From assembly GCA_916610825.1 (NCBI GenBank), contig OU744446.1, forward strand, positions 34,445,333 through 34,509,332: a stretch of DNA of 64,000 nt. The letters are read 5' to 3'. The notes under the pieces are model-generated. The model saw only the letters and a list, made by a program, of their open reading frames with translations, was not told the DNA's origin and ran no database searches. The stretch's first letter is position 1, and each line of letters starts with the position of its first letter. Source of the stretch: Haliclystus octoradiatus (Eukaryota; Cnidaria; Staurozoa; Stauromedusae; Haliclystidae). Shown here one piece after another: positions 1 through 12,451 of the stretch. A program made the position numbers and the translations under genes.

Positions 1-3000
1 GTGCTTCTTACAAGCTATATACCTATGTCGAGAAAATGTGGAGCAAATGTTGTGTTCATTTAACAAAAGCTTTTCTACGATAGATAGTCAGTCGGTAGTC
101 ACGTGATTTCTGTTGAAACAATTGATAGAAATATCTCCACTGACTAAGTCAAATTATGAATATTTGGAACAGTAGAGCCAAAATTTTCACAATAGAATTT
201 AGACGTTCAGAATTTTATTTTGCGGGACTAAAGGGGGTGGCCAGATCATTTTTGGGGCTATGGGGCTTTAGAGCTACCCCATTTTCACGTTAATAGTAAC
301 ACATGTAAGAAAAACAATAATTTTTCAGGGGGAAAGACACAAAAGCAGATTAGCTGTCACCAATTTTAATGGGAGCAACACAAACAGTAGAGGGCAATAG
401 TATTTGGAATACAGTATAATGTATGTATGTATGTATTTTATTTAAAACTCGTATTCTACTGAATGAAAATTAAATATTTACAAGCAGTTGTGTGAAAGAC
501 ACGTTTTACAGAATTCCGAGCAGTACAAAAATTTAAAATCTTACAAATAGCATTAATGTTTAAAAGAATTATTTCATGATTATATATACAAATAAAAATA
601 AAAATGAAAACGATCCATCAAGAATTATAAGACATTTATACAGTTGAAAAATTTATTATCTATATGTTGAAGGAGGCTAACAGATTCATGCATTGTGGGG
701 ATGATCTAATTAATTTAATGAAGTCAGAACTACTTTTTGCTGTAATAGAATACTAGAAGTTGTGAAATGAAACATAAATCCTCAAATTTCGGGATTGTCT
801 TATGATAATAGTAACACACAAAGAACACAACCAGCTTCAATAACTGTGAACTCTATTATGATCATAAATGTTAACAACTGTGTAATATACAGCAGCGCAT
901 GCGTAGAATAAGATTATATATTAGTACTACGTAATTACATATTACGACAGGGATAAAATGTTTCAAGCATCTGATTGCAAAAATCTACTTTAAGAGGAAA
1001 TTTTATGTTGTACCCCTTCAATTGTCGGCTTGATTTAATAGCAGAATTTTGAGATAAGGGGTTTGAAATAACAGCATGTTATATTTATTGATAAAAATTT
1101 TGAAAATATTGAACCTGAAAGTACAGATCTGCCTCTCAAAATAGTACATACCGTTTATTGCTGGAAATGTATAGTTTCACTGTTTCAGACTAAAATCTAA
1201 AATGCTAAATCTCAAATAGAATTTCGTAATTTATATCTGAAATAACCCTTGATTAATTGAAGAGTCCCTTATCCATTAATTTTGAAAAGATCTACGCATA
1301 TGTACGATTTAATTGATAGCGCTTCATCACAAGAGTTCGAAAATCGAACATTGTGGATCTTGATTTCGTATTTTCATTTTTTTTATATCAGCATTTTTTT
1401 CATATCAGTTTTGGCTTAAATAATTAACCATTTTTTAAAGTGGTATACTGTATGGTTCAAATATTATTATCATGATATTTGATGAGAACGTAGAGATGTC
1501 AAATGATATAGAATTATAGACACGCAATATATGTTTAACTGACAAGACTTAATTGAATTGTTGACGTTATTGTGTAGTAAGTATTTTGGTTGGGTTTTGT
1601 TTTATTGTTGATTAATTTCTTTTAAATTGTTTTGCTTTAATATTGTTGATTGATTTAATAGGTTGCTTCAACATCATCCGCAATCCCTTCTTTCCTCTAT
1701 AGCAGTTTGTTCCAAACTAATTAATCTTAATAGTCTCTGAACTTCAGAATAAAAATATGGTTATATCATGATTATAACTATATATTTGAATGTTAAAGTT
1801 TTAATAAAACATAGTTTTCCAGTGAAGTGTAATTTAGCTATATTTCAGAGAATGCGCAAAATATAATTACGCTCTATGGCTTAGCCTTTGATCCCGGATT
1901 AAAGAATTAACTAATTGTAGCATTACCTCATTGAAAATAATATTGCGCACTTTTAAAATATATGACATAAAAACATTGCCACATTTCCTCTTCGATTCTC
2001 TGCAAACACGTATTGGTTTTGGATTACATTTCTTCCCTTTAATATTCATTGTCATTTCTAAACAAATATCATAATTTATTATTGTTGTCTAACATTGTTG
2101 GTACGATATTTATAAACTTGTTTGTTCGTAGTTTGCAATTTCCCACCAGAATCCTAGATTTTCGCGTGACTGATGACGAGTTGAGGATTATTACTATAAA
2201 GAAGGGTTAAAAACTATAGCTGTTTATCGAGAAAATTGTGCTGGTGTGGTGAAGACATTAAATATGCAACATGAATATTACAGTTTATAGTAATGGTCTG
2301 TTTTACAGCGCATACGGACTAATCCTGTGTAATTGCAATGCCCAGGCTATATACATAATATCGATGTATGTAGTAAATTAATTTTATTCCAATTTAATTC
2401 TACACTGTTTAACCCATTTAACCAAGATTTCAAGGGTTGCATCTTAGATATTACGGAGATATAGAACATGTTAGATAGTGGATGCAAAATATGCGCTATC
2501 ATGAGGATACATTATTGTGGTTGGAGATACATCAATTAAGTTGAGCATTTATTGAATGAAAGATGAACATTTAACATCGAAAATATGTTTCATATGTGAT
2601 GATATAGTACAATAAATATATACAGTATCGATTGATTATAAAGTTTCCGGAAATAATCGAACCACCTTCTCAATCGTGATTGGTTGATTGATACTTTTAT
2701 ATCTCTACACAAAAATGGTAATTCTGGGTAAAGCATCAGAGGGCATTCCATCTAAGCTTCCACTAGTATGTCGAAGGCTCTGTTTGATAAACAACTTTAA
2801 ATGTCCAAAATATAATTATAATGAAAATACCTTGTTGGGAAAGTAAACTATATACAATTGTTTTTTATAAATCCAATATAACCAAACACTCGATATTTTT
2901 GGGAGATAATACACTAAATGTACTTAATGAGACCCTCGAAATGCGTAGCACGACACTTGCCTTACGGGCTCCTTATACTTTTCTCTTGTTCCATAGGGTA

Positions 3001-5060
3001 CATTGCGTTCATTGTTTGTCCATAAAGGTTTTGGGCCTGTGTTATATTTGATAAATGATTTTTCGGTCAAAAGATTTCTTGAGAGCATTTAATCAAATAC
3101 TTACATTTTATCTGACACATATGAATGAACTTATTTTGCTTTGCTAATCTTTTCGGTGGTAATATTAATGAATTAAATATTGTATTTATTATCAACGACA
3201 ACAAATCACTATTTTCTCAACATTTTTAAACCGAAAACAAACAGAAAGACCCCAAAAGACAATGGCAACAATAAGGTCTTCATTCCACGAATTCACATCA
3301 TACCAATTGAGCTTCTTTTCCAATTCAGAAGAGTGCAATTCCCTGTGAAATCAACAATTTCATTGATCATTAACAAATAACAGAGACAAACAATCACTAG
3401 TATGTTGGTTTTGATTTATCACCCCCTGCTTTTCACATGGGCAGTTGTACGGTGGATGCTCTAGAGTTGGCCAAAAGGACAATCTTTATTCATTAGCAAG
3501 CGAAAGACAGACAAAAAAAATGTTGGTTTTACAGGGAAGCCTTAACATAAGAATAAAATAATAAAATATTGCAGATACGTAAATAAAATGTTTTACAATA
3601 AATGATCTCGATTATATCTGAAAATATCACAATATGTCAAAAATGCACTTCGTTGCATTTCTAAAGGCCTTTACCAAATACACAATAGCCTGCGTACAAG
3701 CCCGAAGTTTTTTCCGAAACCATCGTCGTATTATCATTAAGATCATTGTTGTTGCTGATGAGTATGACGTGATTGACGAAGAGTTGTGATTTATGACAAT
3801 TGATCATTTGTGATAGAGTGTGACTTGGAGTGTGAATAATTTACCAATAGTATATAGGTGTTACTTCGATGGGTTAAAAATCACACATTAGTTCACAGAC
3901 CCTATGGTTTCATAAAAAACCTTGGGGCTGGTACGCAGGGTAAATCCACAATGACAGAGAAGGTATTTCTCACTCTGCCCAAATTGACCCAGCAACGTGG
4001 ATTACTCATTGCTAGTATATTGCTATCAATGATTATACATTGCAAGCCGAATAAAACTGCTGCTACTTCTAATGCAATCAACATAAGTCATGAGGGTACG
4101 ATGTATATTCAAATGCTTCATGGATATATATATACAGACACTAAGAATGTAATACATTCAACTTTGGAACTTTAAGTTAAAGAAAAGATCCTGCTAAGAA
4201 AAGGGTCTATCTATACCTAAAAACGTCAAAGTATGTGTAGTGCATGTTTGTATGCTTGTATGTTCTCCTTCAATTGTAGCTGTACAGCTTTGAAAAGCAT
4301 ATCATTGGTATGATCAACAAATTGTAATGGAGGCCTTCGTTTTTGAGATTTTGCTTTCTGTTTCTTGCATCGAATGAAAACGTGAGTTTCTCCTGTGATT
4401 CATCTTTGCGTTGCGACTACAAAGCAATTTTTGCATTTCATCTTTTACAGGACGCATGATCAAACTTTTGTAGCTTCCACTTTTCATATCAAATTTCACC
4501 GGGTGTTATTCCATTCAAAAGCACATCGAAATTATTGAGATATTTATTAATTATTATTGTTTACCCAAATTATGTCTGAAAATCAGATTTATCGACTCGC
4601 TTCTGTTATTGAACAATTTTTGCTTGGTATTCAGTTTCAAAAGCTAAACATGCACTTTTCTCAACAATTCAGCTACTGCATGTAGAACTAAATCAACCCA
4701 AATTATACCAGCAAGGCGAATGGCTGATTGCTATTAGTATATAATCTTTGGCTACGTTCTATTATTTAGCACCATGTAGAGGCATCCAACACTGTTCAGC
4801 TGCTATTGAATCACTTCTCTGAAATTACATACTTCGATGTTATGTACTTTAAGCGTGAGAAAACATACTAGAAAATAATAAACCTGATTGATTTTAATTA
4901 TCAGTACTAAAGAAATAATTGATTCTATTATGAACACAACTTCTATATCCAATTAAAATATTCTATATACGTATGTATACAATGTAACATTTTTAAAAGA
5001 TAAAATGTCATAGCAGGTTATTGCGTATGCCAATTGCCAACAGTAAACAATAATTTCAAC
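1..5060. other. gene-poor AT-rich sequence
   Basis: I see no convincing coding exon here. Open frames are short (at most about 105 codons), lack recognisable motifs and show no signal peptide or splice-flanked exon. There is a short TATG microsatellite near 420-436. The 105-codon frame at 3858-4175 has no family resemblance I can recognise and is overlapped by an antisense frame of similar quality. Confidence 0.6.
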
Positions 5061-5072
5061 AAATCATCGTTT

Positions 5073-5849
5073 AATGTGGTTGCGATAATATATTATAATC
5101 AAGAGAGATGTCGAAAAAGGTTACTCTTTTTCATGTTCTTAAAATGTAAAGTCAAACAGTGTAGAACGGTTTACGTTATATTTTAGCTCCGTTTACATCA
5201 TTACACATTCTATTGTTACTATTTTATATGGTATTGTTTTCTTTGTATTACGTCGTAACAATAACAAATTAGATTTCGATCAAATTCAACGTAACAGACG
5301 GAAACGACATCAGTTACGACCTAATGAAAAGAATTATTATATCGTTGTCTAGTTATTGTAATTCCGTTTACATTATTTCATTATCCTATTGTCTTTATCC
5401 TATTCTTACCTACTAATATTATAATCGACAGGGTTAGTAGCAAATGCATGACAATAGTATATTTGGCAGTTTTACTATCTTCTATTGTTAATCCATTTGT
5501 TTATTTTATACCTCAATTGTGGAAGAGAAAGCAAAATGACTCAAAAGGAAGAGTATTTACCTTAAAAGGTTATATGTATATAAACAACAATGCTGGTGAT
5601 CGTGGCGGTGACGGTGCTCATGAGGTGACGCATGCTCATGATTGGTTCAGCTCAAACTTGATTCATCATCCAAAATTATCTGACTGTTATTTAGGAGAAA
5701 ATGTGCTAACTAAGGGTCTACGTAAACAAATCAAGTTATTGTTTGTTTGTTTAATTTCTAAATGGGTTACCATAGGAGCTCTTGGTTTTTACTCTCCACT
5801 CATGTCTCACGATATTCCTCACTTAGTAAATACTAACCCATTCAAATAA
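5073..5849 (+). pseudogene. Broken rhodopsin-like GPCR (TM5 to TM7 recognisable)
   Basis: This is a relic of the same atypical GPCR family as the intact genes at 6506-7381, 10453-11340 and 56775-57680. Frame 2 from 5165 reads NGLRYILAP, matching NGYRYILAP of the 11340 gene just before TM5. The TM5/third-loop similarity then continues in frame 1 (about 5221-5351, up to a stop), and TM6-TM7 resume in frame 0 (from about 5340), with a HYP-FLP stretch at TM6 and SSIVNPFVYF at TM7. At least two frame changes and several stops separate these pieces. A weaker match to the loop after TM3 (VAIIYYNQERC) begins near 5073, so much of TM4 seems deleted. The open frame after TM7 (to 5849) has no obvious homology to the other receptors. 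It lies 650 bp upstream of an intact paralog on the same strand, which suggests a local duplication followed by decay. Confidence 0.75.
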
Positions 5850-5919
5850 TCACAGAAACTCCAGATTTGAAAATATTCAAGGCGAATCTGTTGTCAACAT
5901 CCTGATATTTTCGTGAGTA

Positions 5920-6104
5920 CAGTGTAACCCGCTTATGTGCAATTCGGATAAATGAAATTCCCGCTTATCTGCAACCTGGATTTGAAACCAGTAAAACAAT
6001 TTCCTGGCCAAGTCCTTGGTAAACAATTCCGGATAATTGCAAATTCAGATAAATGCAATGAAAACCGTTGGCAATTTTGACTTGCACTTAAGTGGGTTAC
6101 ACTG
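5920..6104. mobile_element. MITE with TA target site, CAGTGTAACCC ends (copy 1)
   Basis: A 185-bp element with terminal inverted repeats: the left end reads CAGTGTAACCCGCTTATGTG and the right end, reverse-complemented, CAGTGTAACCCACTTAAGTG. It is flanked on both sides by TA. The ends and TA duplication suggest a Tc1/mariner-pogo type non-autonomous element. It has internal GGATAA/TGCAA repeats and no coding capacity. A diverged relative lies at 61037-61223. Confidence 0.8.
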
Positions 6105-6505
6105 TATATACATTGTCAGGAAATATTAGATCACATTTACTGCTTATTCCATTGACAGAAGTTATGGAAAAAGCAAAAAAGGGCTTTGCATCAGCTATCT
6201 TTGTTCATCATGTTTCATATTATCGTCAGCAGTCTATGTAAATCTATTGATTCGACCACCTTAAATTATCACCAGTGGGCGTACATGATTACATAACTAA
6301 AATAAAATAAGGGTTACTTTCAATGTTTTGTGTCCTCTTCGAGCAGATGTTTAATTCATAATATATATCTATCTCCATTTGTATGTGTGCATTACCTTTA
6401 TTTTTGTAGCCATAAATTGTCATTTCATAGTGAACAAGCTTCAAAATCAGATCAAAATTGCAACAAGAGCTTTAAGGTTTCTGATAGAGCAACAAGGCTG
6501 AAGAA

Positions 6506-7381
6506 ATGGCAGGCACCAAGATTACTGATGGAGAGTCTTACACAAATCAAATATTGTTTGGTTCAATATATTTTCTTACAGCTGTTTTCAACATATCAGA
6601 AGCAGTATGCTTATTTGTTACAAGAAAAACATGGCGTAATTTCCAAATAATGACATTTGTCTTGGCATTATACGACTCCTTCATCGGCTTAAGTGGGATC
6701 GTTTCCTTCATAATCTATTTGGCTAACAATTTTCAAAAACTTCGTCATCCAATTTTCTTCTTTTTATTTGGAGGAACTCCAGTTATTTCAAAGTGCATCA
6801 TATTATTAATTTCTGTCGAAAATTTCATAATAATCGCTTCACCTTTGAAACATAGGGATTACCTTACTACAAAATTTACCTGGATTGCAGTTACTTTTAC
6901 TGTTTTAATTGGTACGAGCATATCGGCCTCAGTTTTTTTCCAGCATTCACGTGAAGCTGTTAATTCGAGACTTAAAGAAATTTACATGCCATTTTTATTA
7001 CTTGATTTAATTTCTTTGATTACATTATATGCTGCTATTATAGTTGCTTACAAACGTGGCATGAACAAAATTGGAACACAAAGTACATCTACCGAAATGT
7101 CTAGTACTCAGGCTCGTCTTCCGACAATTGCAGAGCATCCACTTACAAGGCCAATTAATCGCAAAGACAAAGTTTTGATGAAAATTTCTGCTGTTATTGT
7201 TGTTGCGTTCATTATAAGCTTCTTACCATCAATGGTCATTGTTTGGATTCCAAAGTGGAATAAGCACAGACTATTGAGGACTATTCGACATTTGTCTATT
7301 TCCTTATCGTCGTTGGTAAATCCATTTGTTTACTTTTTATCAAAGTTTAAATTGTGTAAACGAAGAAATGCTCATAGTTAA
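6506..7381 (+). CDS. Atypical rhodopsin-like GPCR, single exon, DRY motif replaced
   Basis: This is a predicted seven-transmembrane receptor of 291 aa. Approximate segments are TM1 15-39, TM2 46-73, TM3 87-112, TM4 124-145, TM5 160-183, TM6 225-249 and TM7 258-280. Family A marks are an Asp in TM2 (D57), a Pro in TM6 (P241) and NPFVYF at the end of TM7 (N272-P273). The TM3/loop position of the DR(Y) motif reads E105-N106, so the Arg normally used for G-protein coupling is missing. No Cys sits at 3.25 or in the second extracellular loop. The N-terminus is short (about 14 aa) and without a signal peptide. The start is the first ATG of the frame, and the frame is uninterrupted, so the gene is probably intronless. 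It is paralogous to the genes at 10453-11340 and 56775-57680 and to the relic just upstream. Ligand unknown. It may signal atypically, or be decaying while its frame is still open. Confidence 0.8.
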   Translation: MAGTKITDGESYTNQILFGSIYFLTAVFNISEAVCLFVTRKTWRNFQIMTFVLALYDSFIGLSGIVSFIIYLANNFQKLRHPIFFFLFGGTPVISKCIILLISVENFIIIASPLKHRDYLTTKFTWIAVTFTVLIGTSISASVFFQHSREAVNSRLKEIYMPFLLLDLISLITLYAAIIVAYKRGMNKIGTQSTSTEMSSTQARLPTIAEHPLTRPINRKDKVLMKISAVIVVAFIISFLPSMVIVWIPKWNKHRLLRTIRHLSISLSSLVNPFVYFLSKFKLCKRRNAHS

Positions 7382-7705
7382 ATATTATTGATGTCCAAAA
7401 TCTGTTTATTTAAATTACTGTAATTAATGATATCGCAAGTAAATGATATTGATAAGAGTTGTAACGTTTCAAAATTTATGAATTCTTTTTCATATAAAAC
7501 AGATTAGGTATAAAGTTCATTGGAGTTAAACACATTGTCACATTAGTATATATCTATAACATTAAGTCAATTGTAAGAAAAGGTTGCACTTATATTATCA
7601 AACAAAATATCAACTGTAACAATATTAATGTTTTATTGTGTAATAAGTGTTTCCATCCTATAGTCCTGCTATACTTCGAATTGAATACAATACAAATTTT
7701 GTATT

Positions 7706-8206
7706 TATATGAGGTAGGCCAGCCCGGCAAGGTAAGAGGACACCTTTGAGTGAGATCAACATCCACTATTCTTGTTTATTGTTCTGTAGTGCGTTTATAT
7801 GGTTGCCGAAGTAGCTCACCCAGGTGGGATCTCACCTGATGAGCAGTGGGATCCCACCTGGGTGAGACAGAAATTCTCCATATAGGCCCAGTTTGGTGGG
7901 CCAGCCTGTGTCGTCGCTCCACTTGCGTAAGTGTTTCAATTGGACAACGTTGGAATTAAATCATTATTTGATATTTGCAATAAATCTAATAATTTAAATG
8001 AAAACATTAAGATTAATCTCAGCTTTAATTAATTATCTGTTATTTTCGTTAGAAAACTTGAAAAAATAAAATGAAATTGATAAGATGCTTGAAAAGCGAG
8101 GCCAGCCCAATGGCTTAATGCCAAGATGAAAGTGGGATGAAACTGCCACATAAACAAGCGGCATAAACAAGCCCGTATCCCATGAACCGGGCTAGTCTGA
8201 CTTATA
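7706..8206. mobile_element. MITE-like element with AGCCCGG ends and internal hairpin
   Basis: The left end (about 7706-7727) reads TATATGAGGTAGGCCAGCCC followed by GG. The right end (about 8187-8206), reverse-complemented, reads TATATAAGTCAGACTAGCCC followed by GG. The result is an imperfect terminal inverted repeat of about 22 bp enclosing some 500 bp without coding potential. Exact borders and target-site duplication are not clear. The GC-richer interior differs from its surroundings and contains a strong hairpin. Confidence 0.5.
7815..7866. repeat. 17-bp perfect inverted repeat (hairpin)
   Basis: CTCACCCAGGTGGGATC at 7815-7831 is the exact reverse complement of 7850-7866, with an 18-nt loop that itself contains TCACCTGATGAG. 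It lies inside the MITE-like element at 7706-8206. Confidence 0.85.
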
Positions 8207-8940
8207 TAAACACCTGGCTAAATAATAATACTAATATTAATTTTATTTATTTATATAGCGCTATTGATTTCTATTCAGTTTCTCTGCTGTTGAATATATC
8301 TGTTTGTTAAATAAACTCATTTCTAATTCCTAATCAATGCTTTCTTATTTCAAAAAACTCCTTTCTTATATCAAGAAACTGCTTTTTCATTTCAAGAAAC
8401 TCCCTCCTTATTTCAAGAACTGCAGTGTAATAATCATGATGTCTGTTCTTGATACGTGAAAGTTGATTCTAATTCTGTAAAAGGTTTTACAATTATATTC
8501 TTGTTTTAAGAGAATACGATTCTCATTTAAAGAAAATCAAATCTAAGTAAGAATCTAGTTCTTAGTATATGGACAACACCTTCTTTCTTCTTCTTTGACC
8601 AGCAGTCGCAGCCATTATGGATTACACTGCCCCTGCGCAGACAATAAATTATTCGCGTACAAAGAACGCAATAAATTATTTTAAACACTTTTGCAGAATT
8701 TTTACAGAGGAAATGTAAGTAACATTTTCTTATACTCAAGAAGGCTAACAGGGTATATACAGAAATAATGGTGGTGGATAGCCTATCAATTACCTCTTGT
8801 TACATTACTGCTCTTCTGCCACAACGTAGGAGATTCTACCGGGCTATTATCAATGTCAATAAATTTTCTTTGAGTTTCAAGTTTCTTTAAGTTTTAATTG
8901 TGCATAATTCTCAATATTTTACGCGTCATGATAATTGTTA

Positions 8941-9315
8941 GCCTGCGTTACAGACAGCGATTCATTCACGGAAGAATAGGGTCTGTGTGAATTTCTCGGT
9001 TTCTCTGTCCGGGCCTCGTATCAGAATAAGATTGATGTCACATAATTATGCAAGATTAAGGTGATTCTCACCGGGATTCTCACATTACTTTGTTTACTTC
9101 AGTTGACATGATTGCAGTAAGTTCTCTTTTAGGCATCGTAGCTATGACAATTAATTGATCGAACAGAGGTGATGAATTTATCTAAGAACAATACATTTAC
9201 CATGCATCGATCAGAAACTTCCGCTCTACGTTTTCGTAGAGTGGCTGGACAGAGAACTATGCAAATCACACAGGCCCTATTCTTTTGTGAATGAATCGCT
9301 GTCTGTAACGCAGAC
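8941..9315. mobile_element. MITE with about 50-bp terminal inverted repeats and TA target site
   Basis: A 375-bp element. The left end begins GCCTGCGTTACAGACAGCGA and the right end, reverse-complemented, GTCTGCGTTACAGACAGCGA. The inverted repeats stay about 90% identical for some 50 bp and weaker similarity continues further in (CTCTGTCC). TA flanks both ends (8939-8940 and 9316-9317). No open frame of note, so it is a non-autonomous element of Tc1/mariner type by target-site criterion. Confidence 0.85.
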
Positions 9316-10452
9316 TAGGTAATTGTTGCATTTCGCAGTTATATTTCTTTTGTCTTCATTGTCTAGTTAAATATCATGAATATACTAAAGGACTTAATGT
9401 ATGACTGCCTCGGGAAATTGTGAGTATTTTTCCCCTCTCGGGTTCCTCGGAGGACCTAGGGGAAATGAAACTCACAATTTTCCTCATCTCCACAGTAAAT
9501 GTATATTGCTTGCATTTCGGCAGGTAAAAATATTTTAGAGCCGTGGTTATCAAAACTTTGGTTACGGTTTGGAACATTGTCGTAAATGTGGTGTCAACAG
9601 AATATATTTTTGAGGATGTTGATTTTAATGTTAATCTAAATGTTCAGTGTTGAAAGAATATGAGAATTTCGGTTTTCTTGGATTATATTGACTCAAACCT
9701 AAGATAATATAACGATCTTTCAAACTTTATGAAAAATGAAAATTTGATTTGCAGAATCGTAAGCTCCCACGTAAGCCTAAAACTAAATTAATTTAATCTG
9801 CTTTTTGTTGAAGATTGAGATCTCATCTCATCCCATACTAGCAGTATCATGCTACAGGAAGATGCATCGATGAGTTACTTTGACATCCAATTAAGCTGTG
9901 ATCAAAATTCATTTCATATCTTCCAAGGAAAGTAAGAATAAAGAGTTACAGTTGAATTTAATATCAATGTTATTAACTGATTAGTTAAATTTATTGCAAA
10001 TTATGATTGATACTGGAGGTTATCTACTTGTGGTGCGCTTGAGCAGATCCAGGAAAGTCAGGTTATATGCATGGGAACGTCCCGAGGAAAGTTCTGTCTT
10101 GCCATCATGTAAGCGTACCACAGTAAAACAATGTAACAGTGGTTATTGATCTAATGCAAAGACGACGATTCAGTACGAGCACATATTCAAGCAGAATGAA
10201 CAGGAATTTCAAAAGGATTTATTTTGGACATATTGAAACCTTTACAGAATTTATGTGTAGGGAATTTACAAAATTGCAGCAATGATTTGTTCTGTGATAC
10301 ATATTGGAATTATTTATCATTAAAAGCATCATTATTCTTTATTAACGTTGGTCTTCCTTCCTTTGGTGTTTCTATTGATACACTATTAGTACATTTCAAA
10401 TCGGAATTGGTTCTCATAGGTATTGAGTCATTTTCTTTGCTGGATGTTATTC
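9316..10452. other. intergenic, no feature seen
   Basis: Short frames only (at most about 67 codons before the overlap with the next gene), no motif, no recognisable repeat end. Confidence 0.5.
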
Positions 10453-11340
10453 TCAATCGTCAATATGGATCTTTGTGCATGGCATCATGGGTAAAAAGTA
10501 GACACATGGATTAACCAATGATGCAGCGTAGATAAGTATTGAGACAGTACTGATCAGTTCTATAAAGTGTTTTAGTACTGTATCCATTGGTAACCAGAAT
10601 ACTATCATTGCTGGAATGTAACAAATTGCAAAAAACACAACAACAATAATACAAGAGAAAAACATCGCACGGTCTTTTCTTCCTATCCTTGTAGAATGTT
10701 GACCGTGTGTTGCTTTCTTCATTCTATTTTTATTTGTTACATATGTAGTAATAATAAATATGTATGTGAAACCTACAATAGCACTGTGTATTGCTATAAC
10801 AGGGGCAAGAATATACCGATAGCCATTAACATTAAACTCATCATGTTTATTTGCAAAGTAAAGAGAAACACTCATAACTCCATCAAATATAATACCAGCA
10901 ATTATCAGCATAGATATTCTTTTTTTAGTAAGATGCACTCGATGTTGAAATGGAAATACTACTGCTGCCATTCTATCTAGAGTCAATAAAACAACAAATG
11001 TATTCGATGCAAATGCATTTACCATTATAAGATGCTCCATTGGATTATCTGTTGATTTCTGATTTTTCCAAACATCACTCATTGCTATTGTAAACTGAAT
11101 TATACCAAGTATACCGATAAGAAAATCAGTAATCGATAAGGAAAATAGAATAAAATGATAATTCCGCCATTTTTCAGTGTATTTCCATAGCCAATAAACC
11201 TCTAATATATTAAGAATTAAAACAAATAAAGCGATAGGAAATATAATAATATCTCTCTTTTTAAACTCTCCGACTGTTGCAATTGCAAGCCTATTACCAT
11301 CGCACAGATGATATAATGTCGAATTTGTGTCAAGTGACAT
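10453..11340 (-). CDS. Atypical rhodopsin-like GPCR, single exon
   Basis: This is a predicted 295-aa seven-transmembrane receptor. The extracellular N-terminus is about 30 aa with one N-glycosylation sequon (N6-S-T). TM1 is about 31-52 (N44 at 1.50), TM2 62-86 (D72 at 2.50), TM3 102-121 ending in L-D122-R123-M (a DRM version of DRY), TM4 142-162, TM5 176-200, TM6 226-250 (CYIP in place of CWxP, then FWLP) and TM7 262-284 (N277-PCVYFLP). There is no Cys at 3.25 and none in the loop between TM4 and TM5 (HDEFNVNGYRYILAP), so the disulfide typical of class A receptors is absent. The C-tail is only about 10 aa. Its closest relative here is the receptor at 56775-57680, with shared NGYRYILAP/DGYHYILNP, RKD/NSKE and FWLP blocks. 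The start is the first ATG of the frame, preceded by TATAGAACC-rich DNA, and no intron is needed. Ligand unknown. Confidence 0.85.
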   Translation of the reverse strand: MSLDTNSTLYHLCDGNRLAIATVGEFKKRDIIIFPIALFVLILNILEVYWLWKYTEKWRNYHFILFSLSITDFLIGILGIIQFTIAMSDVWKNQKSTDNPMEHLIMVNAFASNTFVVLLTLDRMAAVVFPFQHRVHLTKKRISMLIIAGIIFDGVMSVSLYFANKHDEFNVNGYRYILAPVIAIHSAIVGFTYIFIITTYVTNKNRMKKATHGQHSTRIGRKDRAMFFSCIIVVVFFAICYIPAMIVFWLPMDTVLKHFIELISTVSILIYAASLVNPCVYFLPMMPCTKIHIDD

Positions 11341-12390
11341 TTTTTTATTTCCTGGTTCTATATTATCCTAGTGATAGATTGTTGACATAAATAAAACGCA
11401 TAGCATGATAGATAGTTTCTCCTGTGGGAAATTATTGTTATGGAAACAAGGGTCTTTCATCCACTCGATCCACAGTTTGAATGTAACACGCGTATTTGTA
11501 AATCATTTTCAATAAACTGTATGATACGACATTATGGTCAAGCAGAAAGGTTTAACAAAAGCTGGTGCAATGCTTTTGTCGGCATTTTCATTTGCCAGGA
11601 CCTGAATATGTTTAGTTCAATTTTGAACATCATTGTATATTAAGCAGTTATTAGATCCATGACTCAAATTATAGACTGTTGACCAAATTATGCAACATGG
11701 GAGAACAAAGATGGTTGAAGCAAAGTATTTATTTCTGCGCTCTTCCCATTGACATTTTCAATCTAAACTCGTAAGATATATTCTCACTTTATATTATGTA
11801 TAATATTATAGAGAATAATATTTAATTAAGCAAAAAGAACACGGTGGATTGATGTAAGATTGTATTACCTTCCCGATAAGCTAACATTAGGTGTTGGCTT
11901 TCTATACCGTTTTCATCAACACTTCTGTATAAGTATGGTAATTAAAATGAGTCAATGTCGATAGACAAGATGGAACTGATTTTTAGATCTTTATTCGATA
12001 AATTCCAACACGGAGGGAACTGCATTTTGCGAGAACTACAGTTTACAGGAGAAAGGATGGTCATGATATTGACCTGATTTTGGGATTAATGATAAGCATT
12101 GATGTGATATGCGCGAATGGATGATATATGAATACACAGAGAATGCTTTATATAATGCTATTATATAATACTAATACAATTTCGAAACAGAGTCCATTTT
12201 AATTTCAAATAGATGTTTATAAATGTTATCTTTGTAAACATGAAACGATAATAGATATAATTTGGTTCAAAAATAACAAAAAAACAAAACTGAAATAACT
12301 ACAGAAACGATGCCGTACTCTACTTCTCAATAAAATCTAAAATTAAAGCTTGCCAAATGACCTAGAGACTATAGACTAATTAGATCCTTG
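11341..12390. other. intergenic, no feature seen
   Basis: This is upstream flank of the minus-strand receptor gene and probably holds its promoter. I see no clear TATA box, conserved motif, exon or repeat end that I can support. Confidence 0.5.
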
Positions 12391-12451
12391 ATCATTGAAG
12401 AAGAATTAGTATGAAATCAATCAATCCCTTATGGTTCAGCTGGACCTGATG

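Noticed and set aside
3858..4175. 105-codon open frame
   Set aside because: No recognisable motif; an antisense frame of 60 codons overlaps; typical of chance in AT-rich DNA.
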